Shown piece after piece: positions 6,460-15,273 of a stretch of DNA of 36,547 bases. The DNA lies in the NCBI GenBank assembly GCA_031278395.1, contig JAITKM010000052.1, positions 1-36,547 on the forward strand, written 5' to 3'. Source of the DNA: Deltaproteobacteria bacterium. Its GTDB lineage: Bacteria; Bdellovibrionota_C; UBA2361; SZUA-149; JAITKM01. Both the position numbers and the translations under genes were made by a program. Under the pieces are notes generated by a model. The model did not search any database, was not told where the DNA came from, and worked only from the letters and a program-made list of their open reading frames with translations. Position 1 is the stretch's first letter; every line of letters begins with the position of its first letter.

Positions 6460-7812
6460 ATGAGTGAATTAATAATCAGTGGAATAAGTTTAGTTTTCTT
6501 TATCATTGGATTTTTTATTGGACGAACTTTTAATAGCAGATTGTCCCGAATGGATAATGCTGAACTAAAAAGATGTATAGAAAGATCTGGTCGCTTAGAA
6601 GTTGTTGAAAATCATAAAAACGAACTTCTAAAAGAAAAGGAAGCTTTAGAAAAAAAAGTTGTGCAAAAAGATAATTTAATCGCTGAGCAACAGGAATTAA
6701 TTCATAATTTTGAAAACGAAAGAATCAGAATCACCGAACAACAAAAAACTACCGAAGAAAAATTAAATTTCATTGCCCAAGCAAAAGATGATTTTATTGC
6801 CAAATCAACCACCATTTTTAAAGGGCTTGCCTCAGATATTTTAAAAAATCACAGTGAAGCCTTTAAAGAAACAAATCAAGGACAAATTTTGCAAATTCTA
6901 AGTCCCTTAGAAAATGAAATCAAAAATTATCAAATCGCCATTAAAGAGTTTTACAAAGCACAAGATGAAAAACAAAATTTTCTCCATCGAGCGATCGATG
7001 AGAACTTAAAGATGAACCAAAACTTAGCTAAAGAAGCTGCCGAATTAACTACCGCCCTGCAAAACAAAAAAATTCAAGGTAATTGGGGAGAAATGGTTTT
7101 AGAAAGAGTTTTAGAATGCGCTGGGTTAAAAGAAGATCGAGAATATTCTAAACAAGAGCTATATAAGAATGCTGAAAACAAAAGACGTTATCCAGACTTT
7201 GTAATCACTCTTCCGCAAGACAGAAAAGTGATTATTGATTCTAAAATCTCAATTGAAAATTATAAGCGCTGGGCAAATGAAAATGCCCCTGAACAAAAAA
7301 AACTTTTTCTCACACAACATATCCAAGATATCAAGAGACATATCGATGAACTTTCCAATAAAGAATACCAAACACTTCTCAAAGATAACGGATTAGATTT
7401 CGTAATTATGTTTATCCCTATAGAATATGCCTATTATGTAGCGCTAGAAACTGACATGTCATTAAATGAATATGCTAGTCAAAGAAAAGTTGCGCTGGCG
7501 ACTGCTTCTTCACTTTTCCCAATTTTAAAAGTTGTCGAAAACCTATGGAGAATTGATACCTCAAATAAGAACAATGAAGCAATTATCAAGACTGGAGAAG
7601 ATATGCACAAACGAGTTGTGGCATTTTTGGACGCCATGCAAAGGATTCAGAATAATTTAAAAAATGCGCAAGATTCATATAACGATGCGATCACTAAATT
7701 AAATGGCAATCAAGGAATTATCAAATCTGCAATCAAACTTGAAGAGTTAGGAATTAAACATCAAAGAACTATCCAAGATATTTCAAAAAAATTAACCGAA
7801 ATAGAAATATGA
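6460..7812 (+). CDS. rmuC: DNA recombination protein RmuC
   Basis: This 450-residue protein is an RmuC homologue of usual length. RmuC is thought to limit inversions at inverted repeats and has a predicted nuclease-like core. An N-terminal membrane anchor (residues about 5-24) is followed by a long coiled coil to about residue 200. The conserved domain follows, with IQGNWGEMVLERVLE, YPDFVITLP, VIIDSKISIENYKRW and FIPIEYAYYVALE. The Asp/Lys of VIIDSK fit the PD-(D/E)xK-like core described for this family. AAAGGA precedes the ATG. Its end overlaps menA by 4 bp (ATGA), so the two are probably coupled, although the products are functionally unrelated. Confidence 0.92.
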   Translation: MSELIISGISLVFFIIGFFIGRTFNSRLSRMDNAELKRCIERSGRLEVVENHKNELLKEKEALEKKVVQKDNLIAEQQELIHNFENERIRITEQQKTTEEKLNFIAQAKDDFIAKSTTIFKGLASDILKNHSEAFKETNQGQILQILSPLENEIKNYQIAIKEFYKAQDEKQNFLHRAIDENLKMNQNLAKEAAELTTALQNKKIQGNWGEMVLERVLECAGLKEDREYSKQELYKNAENKRRYPDFVITLPQDRKVIIDSKISIENYKRWANENAPEQKKLFLTQHIQDIKRHIDELSNKEYQTLLKDNGLDFVIMFIPIEYAYYVALETDMSLNEYASQRKVALATASSLFPILKVVENLWRIDTSNKNNEAIIKTGEDMHKRVVAFLDAMQRIQNNLKNAQDSYNDAITKLNGNQGIIKSAIKLEELGIKHQRTIQDISKKLTEIEI

Positions 7813-8714
7813 ACACAAACATTACTACAATTGAAAAAAATTCTTTCAAAGCCTGGTTACTTGCTATGCGCTTACACACCATACCGCTTTCGCTTGTGCC
7901 AGTAATTACGGTCTCAGCTTTAGCTTATAAGTTGGATAGTTTTAATCTCATCCCTGCCTTAGTTTGCTTAACTTTTGCCGGGCTAATGCAAATAGTAGTC
8001 AACCTGAGTAATGACTATTACGATTTTATCAATGGCGCCGATACTCCCGATCGCGTTGGCTTTACCAGACTAGTTGCCAATGGTTTGTTAGAGGGAAAAA
8101 AAGTTTTGTTCGTAACTGCAATTTTTTGTGCAATCGCCTGCTTGCTTGGTTTAACTTTAATATTTTATAGCAGCTGGTGGCTTATTTTTGTAGGATTATT
8201 CTGCGTCATCGGGGCATATGGTTATACAGCTGGACCTTATCCCTTCGCTTATCACGCACTTGGTGACCTTGTCGTGTTTATCTTTTTTGGTTTAGTTTCT
8301 ACGGCTTTTTCTTTCTATGTTCAGGCTTTAGAATTTCATTGGACTCTCTGGATTCTGGGTATTGCCTTTGGTTTAACGATTGTAAATATTCTTGTTGTAA
8401 ATAATGTGCGAGATGTTGAAGCAGATAGAAAAGTCAACAAAATAACTAGCGTCGTTTTATTTGGAACTAAATTTGGCGAGTATTTTTATTTAGTAAATGG
8501 TTTGATCGCAGGACTTATTTGTCTACTTTTTTTAAAAGCTGGCTGGCTTGGCGGAGCATTTTTGCCCCAACTATTTTTAATTTTTCATTTTAGAATTTGG
8601 CGCAAGCTTTGTACTCAAACTGGTTCAAGCCTCGATAATATTTTAAAACAAACTGTTCTAAATGTAATGCTCTTGGGTGGATTAATCGTAATTGGATTAT
8701 TGCTACTGCCTTAA
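7809..8714 (+). CDS. menA: 1,4-dihydroxy-2-naphthoate polyprenyltransferase (MenA-like)
   Basis: This 301-residue UbiA-superfamily membrane enzyme most likely attaches the polyprenyl chain to 1,4-dihydroxy-2-naphthoate in menaquinone synthesis. The first Asp-rich motif is NLSNDYYDFINGADTPDR (residues about 66-83). The second is VNNVRDVEADRKVNKIT (about 196-212), including the D..D...K pattern typical of MenA. Eight or nine hydrophobic helices cover the rest. The N terminus (WLLAMRLHTIPLSLVPV) also resembles MenA. It starts inside the stop of rmuC (4-bp overlap). Other UbiA prenyltransferases cannot be fully excluded, but the SNDYYDF and VRDVEAD spacing favours MenA. It fits with the nuoB gene further along, since menaquinone is an electron acceptor for complex I in many anaerobes and microaerophiles. 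Confidence 0.88.
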   Translation: MNTNITTIEKNSFKAWLLAMRLHTIPLSLVPVITVSALAYKLDSFNLIPALVCLTFAGLMQIVVNLSNDYYDFINGADTPDRVGFTRLVANGLLEGKKVLFVTAIFCAIACLLGLTLIFYSSWWLIFVGLFCVIGAYGYTAGPYPFAYHALGDLVVFIFFGLVSTAFSFYVQALEFHWTLWILGIAFGLTIVNILVVNNVRDVEADRKVNKITSVVLFGTKFGEYFYLVNGLIAGLICLLFLKAGWLGGAFLPQLFLIFHFRIWRKLCTQTGSSLDNILKQTVLNVMLLGGLIVIGLLLLP

Positions 8715-8816
8715 ATCCCATAGTCCTTTAAAGTTAAATTGAAATTAGAACTCAATACAAGCAATTCTAAAATGTATGTAGAAGGGGAATTACTCTAATG
8801 GTAGTTTTAGCTTACA

Positions 8817-9071
8817 TTAGCATTTATGAGTTTTAATTCTATCTTTTGACATTCGGCAATATGCATCGTCTATTTCGATACATATAAATCGCCTTTTTAA
8901 TTCTTCACAAGCACAGCCAGTAGTTCCCCCACCACAAAAAGGATCTAACACTAAATCGTTTTCGTTAGTCCAAGATAGGATATGATCTTTTGCCAACCAT
9001 AAAGGCAATTGTGCAGGGTGAGACAAATGTTTACATATATTTTCTTGTCCTGCTGTATTCCCCTTCCATAT
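8817..9071 (-). pseudogene. C-terminal remnant of an N4/N6 DNA methyltransferase
   Basis: The minus-strand frame from 9071 to the stop at 8817 encodes the C-terminal part of a beta-class N4-cytosine/N6-adenine DNA methyltransferase. Visible are the HPAQLPLWLAKDHILSW helix, the S-adenosylmethionine motif I block VLDPFCGGGTTG, the following RRFICIEIDDAYC strand, and a terminal Arg-Ile. In this class the catalytic DPPY motif and target-recognition region lie upstream. They are absent here: the frame is stopped by TGA at 9072-9074 and the sequence runs into an inverted-repeat element starting at 9109. A TTG at 9026 could start translation, but the product could not methylate DNA. I infer a gene truncated at its 5' side. 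Confidence 0.8.
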
Positions 9072-9108
9072 TCACCAATAGTTCTTTTCCTATTCGTTAA
9101 CTGGTTAA

Positions 9109-9278
9109 CTGGTACAGGGTTACTTTTAATAAACTATTAGTTAGTATCAATCATAAATTTCAGTGGAAACTTTTAAAAATTAAAAACGATGAAGTAAGAT
9201 TTGGAGCATTTTTTTTCAATCAGAAAATCATAACAAAAACATAAAGTTAAAAATAAGCTCAAAGTAACCCTGTACCAG
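9109..9278 (+). repeat. MITE-like element copy 2 with 18-bp perfect terminal inverted repeats
   Basis: The arm CTGGTACAGGGTTACTTT (9109-9126) has an exact reverse complement at 9261-9278. The core (CATAAATTTCAGTGGAAACTT onward, about 9150-9200) matches the reversed core of the element at 6187-6307. Copy 2 is about 50 bp longer. It is preceded by CTGGTTAACTGGTA, a doubled TGGTA motif that also precedes the element at 35850. It sits 35-40 bp from the truncated methyltransferase. No coding sequence is present. Confidence 0.8.
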
Positions 9279-9310
9279 AAAAAACCCAGAAAAACCCAGA
9301 AAACTTGGCT

Positions 9311-9460
9311 TTATTCGCAGAAATCTTCATTCAAATCGTAATTTATTGGAGCATTGTATTCTTGTGGAATTTTAGGGTTTCCCTTTTTGCCACAAGCAGA
9401 AAACAAAAATGGAAATATAAAAAGAATAATTATTACTAAAACAAATTTTATTTTTTTCAT
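9311..9460 (-). CDS. Small lipoprotein, LptM/YifL-like
   Basis: This 49-residue lipoprotein has a basic start (MKKIKF), a hydrophobic core and a lipobox ending LFSAC with Cys23. It is followed by GKKGNPKIP, which resembles the CGxKGPLxxP pattern of the small LPS-assembly lipoproteins LptM/YifL. The frame extends upstream to 9544, but the signal peptide only makes sense from ATG 9460. The ribosome-binding site is weak. It lies 107 bp downstream of hslU on the same strand. The LptM relation is by motif only; the length and position after the Cys agree, but the rest of the sequence is too short to be sure. Confidence 0.65.
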   Translation of the reverse strand: MKKIKFVLVIIILFIFPFLFSACGKKGNPKIPQEYNAPINYDLNEDFCE

Positions 9461-9567
9461 TTTTTTAAATTTGAAAATTGTCATCCAAATCAGCCCCAAT
9501 CTTTTAAGTCTAGAAACTCTTAGCTGTATTATAACTAAATTCAATACTTCCTTGGGGAGGCAAAGAG

Positions 9568-10959
9568 TTATAAAATAAATCTCGATAAATCTTGGTCAGC
9601 AACAATATTCTTTAATTTTTCTTGGACATACTTACGATTAATTATAATCTCTTGTCCTGTTAATTCATCAGCAGCAAATGACACATCCTCTAATAATTTT
9701 TCTAATATGGTATGCAAACGTCTCGCCCCAATATTTTCAGTCCTAGAATTTACTTCTTCTGTTAATTTGGCAATCTCTTCAATACCATCATTACTAAATT
9801 TTAAAGTAACCCCTTCAGTGAGCATTAATTCCTGATATTGTTTAATTAAGGCATTTTTAGGCTCTTTTAAAATTCTAATAAAATGCTCAGCAGAAAGACT
9901 TTTTAACTCAACCCGGATTGGAAAACGCCCCTGAAACTCTGGCATTAAATCTGACGGGCTAGAAATATGAAACGCCCCAGAAGCAACAAACAAAATATGA
10001 TCAGTTGTGATAGGACCATATTTAGTGTTCACTGTGCAACCCTCAACCAGTGGCAATAAATCTCTTTGCACACCTTCACGAGAAACATCTGGACCTTTTG
10101 AATTGCCATCTTTAGCACAAATTTTATCAATCTCGTCAATAAACACTATTCCGCTCTGTTCCGCACGTTTTAAAGCTAGTTTAGTAATGTTTTCCATATT
10201 CAACATGTTCTCTTGGACTTCTTTAATCAATAACTTACGCGCTTCTTTAACTTCAACTTTCCTGCGTTCTTTAGCCTTAGGTAAAACATTTGAAAGCATT
10301 TCCTTAAATTGATTTTCCATATCACCCATCATTGGCGGTCCAAAAATTTCCAAATGAGCTGAAACAGCTCTAGTTGTTTCAATTTCAACAAAACGCTCTT
10401 CAAGTTTGCCACTTTTTAACATTTGTTTTAACTTAGCACGAGTTGAACGTTTAGTTGGCTTTTCTTTGTCATTTACTATCTCTACCTCGACATCGTTAAA
10501 CGGTTCCTTAGAACTTTCATTATTAGGCAACAACAAATCTAAAAGAATTTCTTCGGCTTTATCCGTGGCTTTCTGTTTTACTCGTTCACACTCTTCTTGT
10601 TTGATTAAATTATGTGAATTTTCTACTAAATCACGAATTATTGATTCAACATCGCGTCCAACATAACCAACCTCAGTAAATTTTGAAGCCTCAACTTTAA
10701 TAAATGGAGCATTAGCCAACTTGGCAAGTCGTCTAGCTATCTCTGTTTTGCCACAACCAGTTGGTCCAATCATGATAATATTCTTAGGCGTAATCTCTTC
10801 TCTAATTTCATTTTTGACCTGCAGGCGGCGCCAGCGGTTACGCAAGGCCACTGCAACTGCTTTTTTAGCATCTTCTTGAGCTATAATATAGTGATCAAGT
10901 TCAGCAACGATTTGTTTTGGGGTTAGTTCGTGGTCTATTATTTTTTGAGTTGTTTCCAT
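9568..10959 (-). CDS. hslU: ATP-dependent protease ATPase subunit HslU
   Basis: This 463-residue AAA+ unfoldase, also called ClpY, feeds substrates into the HslV peptidase in the cytoplasm. It shows the HslU N terminus [18 protein letters not shown], Walker A GPTGCGKT (residues 65-72), [17 protein letters not shown], Walker [10 protein letters not shown] (about 268-276), sensor/arginine regions near [21 protein letters not shown] and [14 protein letters not shown], and the C-terminal DLSRFIL that inserts into HslV. The central I-domain (about 110-230) is present. Length and motifs are complete. It lies 54 bp downstream of hslV on the same strand, so the two are probably one transcript. Confidence 0.97.
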   Translation of the reverse strand: METTQKIIDHELTPKQIVAELDHYIIAQEDAKKAVAVALRNRWRRLQVKNEIREEITPKNIIMIGPTGCGKTEIARRLAKLANAPFIKVEASKFTEVGYVGRDVESIIRDLVENSHNLIKQEECERVKQKATDKAEEILLDLLLPNNESSKEPFNDVEVEIVNDKEKPTKRSTRAKLKQMLKSGKLEERFVEIETTRAVSAHLEIFGPPMMGDMENQFKEMLSNVLPKAKERRKVEVKEARKLLIKEVQENMLNMENITKLALKRAEQSGIVFIDEIDKICAKDGNSKGPDVSREGVQRDLLPLVEGCTVNTKYGPITTDHILFVASGAFHISSPSDLMPEFQGRFPIRVELKSLSAEHFIRILKEPKNALIKQYQELMLTEGVTLKFSNDGIEEIAKLTEEVNSRTENIGARRLHTILEKLLEDVSFAADELTGQEIIINRKYVQEKLKNIVADQDLSRFIL

Positions 10960-11013
10960 AATATTTTTTATTTCAAGATGTTTAAATTTTTGCCTTTAGA
11001 ATCAGTTAATTTT

Positions 11014-11574
11014 TTAGCAATTGATCTCCTCAATATGAAAATTATTATTAGTAAATACACAAAGCTCGGCAGCGATCTGCATAGAAATTTCGGCAATTTC
11101 CTTAGCGGATAATTGGCTGCTCTTACCATCTTTTTCAGCACTACGCACTAAAGCACGAGCAGCAGCTAAAGCATAATTGCCACCAGAACCAATCGCCAGA
11201 ACATTGTCGTCCGGCTGAATTACATCGCCATTACCAGAAAGCAAGAATAAGGCTTCTTTATTAGCAATAATTAGCATTGCTTCAAGTTTTCTGAGATATT
11301 TATCACTCCTCCAATTTTTAGCTAATTCAACTGCTGCACGTGCCAGTTGACCATTATGTTCATTTAATTTTGCTTCAAACATTTCATAAAGTGTAAAGGC
11401 ATCCGCGGCAGAACCTGCAAAACCTGCTAAAACTTCGCCTTTTTGCAGAGTCCTAATTTTATTGGTGGTGTGTTTCATTATTGTATTTCCGACAGTTACC
11501 TGTCCGTCGCCAATCATAACTAGTTTGCCATTGTACTTGATAGCAAGAATTGTAGTAGCTTGTATGTTTTTCAT
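11014..11574 (-). CDS. hslV: ATP-dependent protease peptidase subunit HslV
   Basis: This 186-residue proteasome-like N-terminal-threonine peptidase partners with HslU. A six-residue propeptide (MKNIQA) precedes TTILA; processing would expose the catalytic Thr at position 7. [32 protein letters not shown] and [14 protein letters not shown] are all family signatures. The propeptide and the [11 protein letters not shown] segment resemble HslV of Firmicutes and deltaproteobacteria-like lineages more than the enteric type, which has almost no propeptide. It is the first gene of hslV-hslU. The C terminus is slightly extended ([11 protein letters not shown]). Confidence 0.96.
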   Translation of the reverse strand: MKNIQATTILAIKYNGKLVMIGDGQVTVGNTIMKHTTNKIRTLQKGEVLAGFAGSAADAFTLYEMFEAKLNEHNGQLARAAVELAKNWRSDKYLRKLEAMLIIANKEALFLLSGNGDVIQPDDNVLAIGSGGNYALAAARALVRSAEKDGKSSQLSAKEIAEISMQIAAELCVFTNNNFHIEEINC

Positions 11575-11665
11575 AAAATAATAATTATTAATGTATTAAC
11601 TTAGATTTTAAAATTGCGCAGGCTAACCATTTGTTTAAAACAATGCAAGTTTTTTGAAAATTATT

Positions 11666-12112
11666 TTACATTTTATGCAACAACACATCCTCTTTTGCCC
11701 AATTTTTTATTCTATTAATTAAATATTGTATTCCGTTTGAACGATTTGGGGTAAGGTGTTGTGTAAGTTGAATCTTATCAAAAAGTCCATTAATATCGAA
11801 ATCTAAAATTTCTTGTGGGGTTTTATTTAAATAAATTAAGCGCACTAATGCGACTAAACCTTTGACGATTTGCGAATCGCTATCAGCAACAAAATCAAAT
11901 TTATCAACTCTATCATCAGCACTAGAAGTATCTTTGATTCTTTTTAACCAAACATTACTTTGGCAACCATTTAGTTTAGTTTCGGCAGTTTTATCTTTTT
12001 CAGCGATTGGTGGTAGATCCTTGCCGAGTTCAATAATAAAACGATAACGTTCTTCCCATTCAAGTAGGTCCTCAAAAATATCTATTAATTCTTCAGGGGT
12101 TAAGAACTCCAT
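11666..12112 (-). CDS. SufE-family cysteine desulfurase activator
   Basis: This 148-residue SufE-like protein accepts persulfide sulfur from a cysteine desulfurase (SufS/CsdA) for Fe-S cluster assembly. The active cysteine is Cys50 in KLNGCQSNVWL, exactly in the family context GCxSxVWL. The flanking blocks EWEERYRFIIELGKDLPP, FVADSDSQIVKGLVALV and LTPNRSNGIQYLINRIK are also characteristic. The length is normal. It lies 91 bp upstream of hslV on the same strand and divergent to the bactofilin gene. No sufBCDS genes are in the window, so it is detached from its usual operon. Confidence 0.9.
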   Translation of the reverse strand: MEFLTPEELIDIFEDLLEWEERYRFIIELGKDLPPIAEKDKTAETKLNGCQSNVWLKRIKDTSSADDRVDKFDFVADSDSQIVKGLVALVRLIYLNKTPQEILDFDINGLFDKIQLTQHLTPNRSNGIQYLINRIKNWAKEDVLLHKM

Positions 12113-12229
12113 AACTTATTATTTTTAAAGTATTATTTTTTATAATGCAAAGCTTCTCTTTTTTTGTTATGGGCTGATAGCACAAAAAACGTGTTTTATA
12201 AATGATTGTTTAGAAAAAGGAGTAATTAA

Positions 12230-12649
12230 ATGAAAATTTTAGGAAATAATATAGCTACAAAAGACAATTTAATTCAGGGAAGTTTGGCTGAATCCAATCT
12301 AAAATGTGTTTCTCAAAGCGAGACGGCAGAACAAGATATTATCAAAACAGCTATCGGTTATGGAACTATCATTGAAGGGAAATTTAAATTTGATTCTCCA
12401 GTTCGGATTGATGGCGAACTAAGTGGTGAGATAGTTTCTGATAGTATTTTAATTGTCGGAGAGACAGCTGTTTTAAAGGCGCAAATCAAAGTTGGAAGTT
12501 TGATAGTCTATGGAAAAATTATTGGTGATATTTTTGTTGACGAATTAGTTAATATCAAATCAGACGGTTTAGTAGAAGGCAATATCACAACTAAAAGAAT
12601 TGCTATAGACGATGGTGGGTATTTCAAAGGAACTATTGCGATGGGTTAA
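12230..12649 (+). CDS. Bactofilin cytoskeletal protein
   Basis: This 139-residue bactofilin is a polymerising beta-helix protein that organises cell shape, polarity or cell-wall machinery at the membrane. The DUF583 core runs from about residue 40 (YGTIIEGKFKFDSPVRIDGE) to the C terminus. It shows regular short strands typical of the right-handed helix (ILIVGETAVLKAQIKVGSLI, YGKIIGDIFVDELVNI). The ~39-residue N-terminal tail is polar and probably disordered, as usual. AAAAAGGAG lies 8 bases before the ATG. It stands divergently from the sufE-like gene, with TATAAT at 12141-12146 as a possible -10 box but no good -35. kdsA follows 40 bp later. Confidence 0.92.
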   Translation: MKILGNNIATKDNLIQGSLAESNLKCVSQSETAEQDIIKTAIGYGTIIEGKFKFDSPVRIDGELSGEIVSDSILIVGETAVLKAQIKVGSLIVYGKIIGDIFVDELVNIKSDGLVEGNITTKRIAIDDGGYFKGTIAMG

Positions 12650-12689
12650 AATCTTCTTTCGTCGCCTTGAGTGACAGTTTATCAAAATT

Positions 12690-13529
12690 ATGTCTATCAA
12701 AAATATTCTGGATAAATTATCAAACTATACCACAGTTGCTGGCAAGAAGAACGATCTACTTATTATAGCTGGACCATGCATGGCAGAATCGCAAGAGTTG
12801 TGTTTTGAAGTTTGTGAAGTAGTTAAAAGTATTGGTGAAAGATTAAGTCTGCCTTATATTTTCAAAGCGTCATTTGACAAAGCTAATCGTTCAAGTGGCA
12901 AATCTTTTAGAGGACCTGGCTTAGAAAAGGGCTTGGCTATTTTAGAAAAAGTTAAAAGCAAATTTGATGTCCCTATTATTACTGATATTCATCTTCCAGA
13001 ACAAGCAAAAGTTGTCAGTAGCGTAGCTGATATCTTACAAATTCCTGCCTTTTTAGCTAGGCAGACAGATTTGGTTGTAGCTGCGGCTCAGACGGGAAAA
13101 ATTGTAAATATTAAGAAAGCGCAATTTATGTCAGCTAATGACATGCTACCTGTAGTAGAAAAAATTAAATCAACTGGTAATCAAGATCTTTTACTTACCG
13201 AACGTGGCACTTTTTTTGGTTATCAAGATTTAGTCAACGATTTTAGATCTCTTAAGATAATGCGTCAATTTGCACCAGTTATTTATGATGCAACGCATAG
13301 TGTCCAAACTCCTGGTAGTTTGGGAAATACTACTGGTGGTAGACGTGAATTTATTCCAGATTTGACACGTGCCGCAGTTGCTTTTGGCATTGATGGCTTA
13401 TTTTTTGAAACACATCCTAATCCAGATAAAGCTTTAAGTGATGCTGGCTCGCAAATTCAATTAAGTGATTTTGAGGCGCTACTCTCGACAGCACGAAATA
13501 TATATCAAACTTTAAAAGACAACTCCTAA
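12690..13529 (+). CDS. kdsA: 3-deoxy-8-phosphooctulonate (KDO-8-P) synthase
   Basis: This 279-residue enzyme condenses phosphoenolpyruvate with arabinose 5-phosphate to give KDO-8-P, the precursor of the KDO sugar in LPS inner core. Signature blocks are KASFDKANRSSGKSFRGPG, PAFLARQTDLVVAAA, NIKKAQFMS, ERGTFFGYQDLV and THSVQTPG. The metal site of the metal-dependent class is complete: Cys30 in IAGPC, His in DATHSVQ, Glu in FFETHPNP and Asp in LSDAGSQ. In the metal-independent E. coli type the Cys is Asn. It therefore belongs with the Aquifex-like class. Its presence shows that the organism makes an LPS-type outer membrane. It lies 40 bp after the bactofilin gene. Confidence 0.96.
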   Translation: MSIKNILDKLSNYTTVAGKKNDLLIIAGPCMAESQELCFEVCEVVKSIGERLSLPYIFKASFDKANRSSGKSFRGPGLEKGLAILEKVKSKFDVPIITDIHLPEQAKVVSSVADILQIPAFLARQTDLVVAAAQTGKIVNIKKAQFMSANDMLPVVEKIKSTGNQDLLLTERGTFFGYQDLVNDFRSLKIMRQFAPVIYDATHSVQTPGSLGNTTGGRREFIPDLTRAAVAFGIDGLFFETHPNPDKALSDAGSQIQLSDFEALLSTARNIYQTLKDNS

Positions 13530-13554
13530 CGGCGTCTATCGCTGGTAACCACAT

Positions 13555-14586
13555 TTACAAACCCACTTCAGCCCAGACTAGTAAATGATCACTACCCTGA
13601 CCATATGTACCAACTGTGCCAACTTTTTTGATTAACTGTGCAGATCTAGCAGAAATATATATTTCGTCATATAAAAATTCTTTATCTTTATATTTATAGC
13701 TATGTGCAACATTACTACCTATTTTTTTAGCAAGCATACCTATAAATTTTGCCGGTCGCCTCTGATAACCTGCACAATGAGCCGAAAGATATTTTTTATC
13801 AATACTACACATTCCCTTGAAATCTACTAAGTTCAACTTACCACTTAGAACTTCATCTGTCGCAGAATCCGTGTCTGCATTACGATCACCCATAAACAGC
13901 ACAATTGTATCTAATTGTTTATCTCGCTCCTCGGCTATTTTTCTAACTGCCTCCGCAGTTTCAATCCGATTCAACTCAAAATCAAACTCAGACAAATCTT
14001 TCCAACCACTAAGCTTAGACTTTAAATGATAATCAATTAAATATAATTTCTTAGCCTTCGTAAAATACTGTGTCGATAACTCAAGACTTAGGACTAACGG
14101 TCCACGCGGGAAACGCCTACTCGGCGCATCAGCATTAAGTCTAGGCACTGGGATTCTGTATAAATGCCTCCATTTAACTTGACCTAAAGCCTTTCTATAA
14201 AGATAACCATTCCGAATAAACTTATCGTTAGTCTTAGCATAGTAAGACAAATAGTCTTGCTTAGTCGCTAAACTAACAGCTGTCTGAAATTTTTTAAGAT
14301 TTTTCTTCGCCTCTTTGGCTGACTTACCGTAGACCTCCTGCAATGCCACAATATCACACTTAGCTTTCTGCACTCGCTCAACTAAAAACTTTAATTGTTT
14401 CTTCTGCTGATTAGCAATTTTCTTTTTAACCTTACTTTTATTGTCTTTTTCCTCTTTTATTCCAAAATTATGCATATTTAATGAACAAATTTTAACTGAA
14501 CTCCGCAACTCTCCAGCTTGCGCCGAACCTACAATCAAGAATTGAAAAACTAATAACCAGCAAATAATAACACGAAATTTTAACAT
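13555..14586 (-). CDS. Exported endonuclease/exonuclease/phosphatase-family protein
   Basis: This 343-residue protein has a Sec signal peptide ending SAQA (about residue 24) and an EEP-fold catalytic domain, so it acts outside the cytoplasm. Catalytic motifs in order are SLNMHNFG (metal-binding Asn), DIVALQEV (metal-binding Glu), IDYHLKSK, FMGDRNAD (GDxN) and GSDHLLVWAEV (SDH general base), all expected for DNase I/exonuclease III-like or phosphodiesterase enzymes. The lysine-rich coiled segment after the first motif (about residues 43-65) is an insertion. Whether the target is DNA, RNA, a phospholipid or a small phosphate ester cannot be read from the motifs. It lies 18 bp downstream of ruvC on the same strand. 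Confidence 0.85.
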   Translation of the reverse strand: MLKFRVIICWLLVFQFLIVGSAQAGELRSSVKICSLNMHNFGIKEEKDNKSKVKKKIANQQKKQLKFLVERVQKAKCDIVALQEVYGKSAKEAKKNLKKFQTAVSLATKQDYLSYYAKTNDKFIRNGYLYRKALGQVKWRHLYRIPVPRLNADAPSRRFPRGPLVLSLELSTQYFTKAKKLYLIDYHLKSKLSGWKDLSEFDFELNRIETAEAVRKIAEERDKQLDTIVLFMGDRNADTDSATDEVLSGKLNLVDFKGMCSIDKKYLSAHCAGYQRRPAKFIGMLAKKIGSNVAHSYKYKDKEFLYDEIYISARSAQLIKKVGTVGTYGQGSDHLLVWAEVGL

Positions 14587-14604
14587 AAAAACTCAAATAT
14601 ATAT

Positions 14605-15273
14605 TCAACCCAATTTTACAACATCACACTCCCGCCACCTTAGAGTTGAATGTGATTTTTTAAAACTTCTTCGACCTTCATGAAAAGCTTCGGCTAAATC
14701 AATTTTTAATTTCTGACACAAATCAATCTGCGTAATACAAAAAGCGCCTATCAAGGCTGCATCAATAATATCTTGAGATAGCACTTTCCGGCGAGAGTTC
14801 AGTTTATTGTTTTGGTTGTTTGCAAATTCCTTAACAAATAATCTTTCAGCCACACTTCTGGCGATTTTTTTAACCTCGGCTCTTTTAACTTGTTTACCCT
14901 TTAAACCTAAAATCTCTGTATGAATAATTCTTGGATTTACACGACCCGGAACATCAACACCGCGCTTTCTTGCCAACACTTCAAACATTCCGCGCACATG
15001 TTCTACTTTCAATGCGCTTTGCGGATTTAAAACCAAATGCGCAGGACCTTCACAAACCAGAACATCACCAGCCTGCAACTCAACAGCAGATAATAAAGCT
15101 TCAATTTCTTGTTGTAAAATCGCAAGGCGCCTTGCCAAAACTATTTTAGGACCTGGGTCGTTTAAAATTCCAAATTGGCGAATCGTTCCAGTTTGTAAAT
15201 CAAACAAAACCCAGCCAGTAGAAGTTAGACTTGGATCAATAGCTAATAATTTTTTAAAAGAATTAATACTCAT
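14605..15273 (-). CDS. ruvC: RuvC-like Holliday junction resolvase
   Basis: This 222-residue RNase H-fold nuclease resembles RuvC, which cleaves Holliday junctions during recombination. The acidic tetrad is in place: Asp13 (AIDPSLTSTGW), Glu75 (VCEGPAH), Asp168 and Asp171 (SQDIIDAALIG), the last two spaced as in E. coli RuvC. SALKVEHVRGMFEVLARK matches the DNA-binding helix region. It is about 50 residues longer than typical RuvC, with insertions before the last motif (about 140-165) and a basic tail (RRSFKKSHSTLRWRE). The usual IEEVF motif is replaced by VCEGPAH. No ruvA or ruvB is nearby and no clear ribosome-binding site precedes the ATG. A RuvC-like resolvase of mobile origin is the main alternative. 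Confidence 0.8.
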   Translation of the reverse strand: MSINSFKKLLAIDPSLTSTGWVLFDLQTGTIRQFGILNDPGPKIVLARRLAILQQEIEALLSAVELQAGDVLVCEGPAHLVLNPQSALKVEHVRGMFEVLARKRGVDVPGRVNPRIIHTEILGLKGKQVKRAEVKKIARSVAERLFVKEFANNQNNKLNSRRKVLSQDIIDAALIGAFCITQIDLCQKLKIDLAEAFHEGRRSFKKSHSTLRWRECDVVKLG

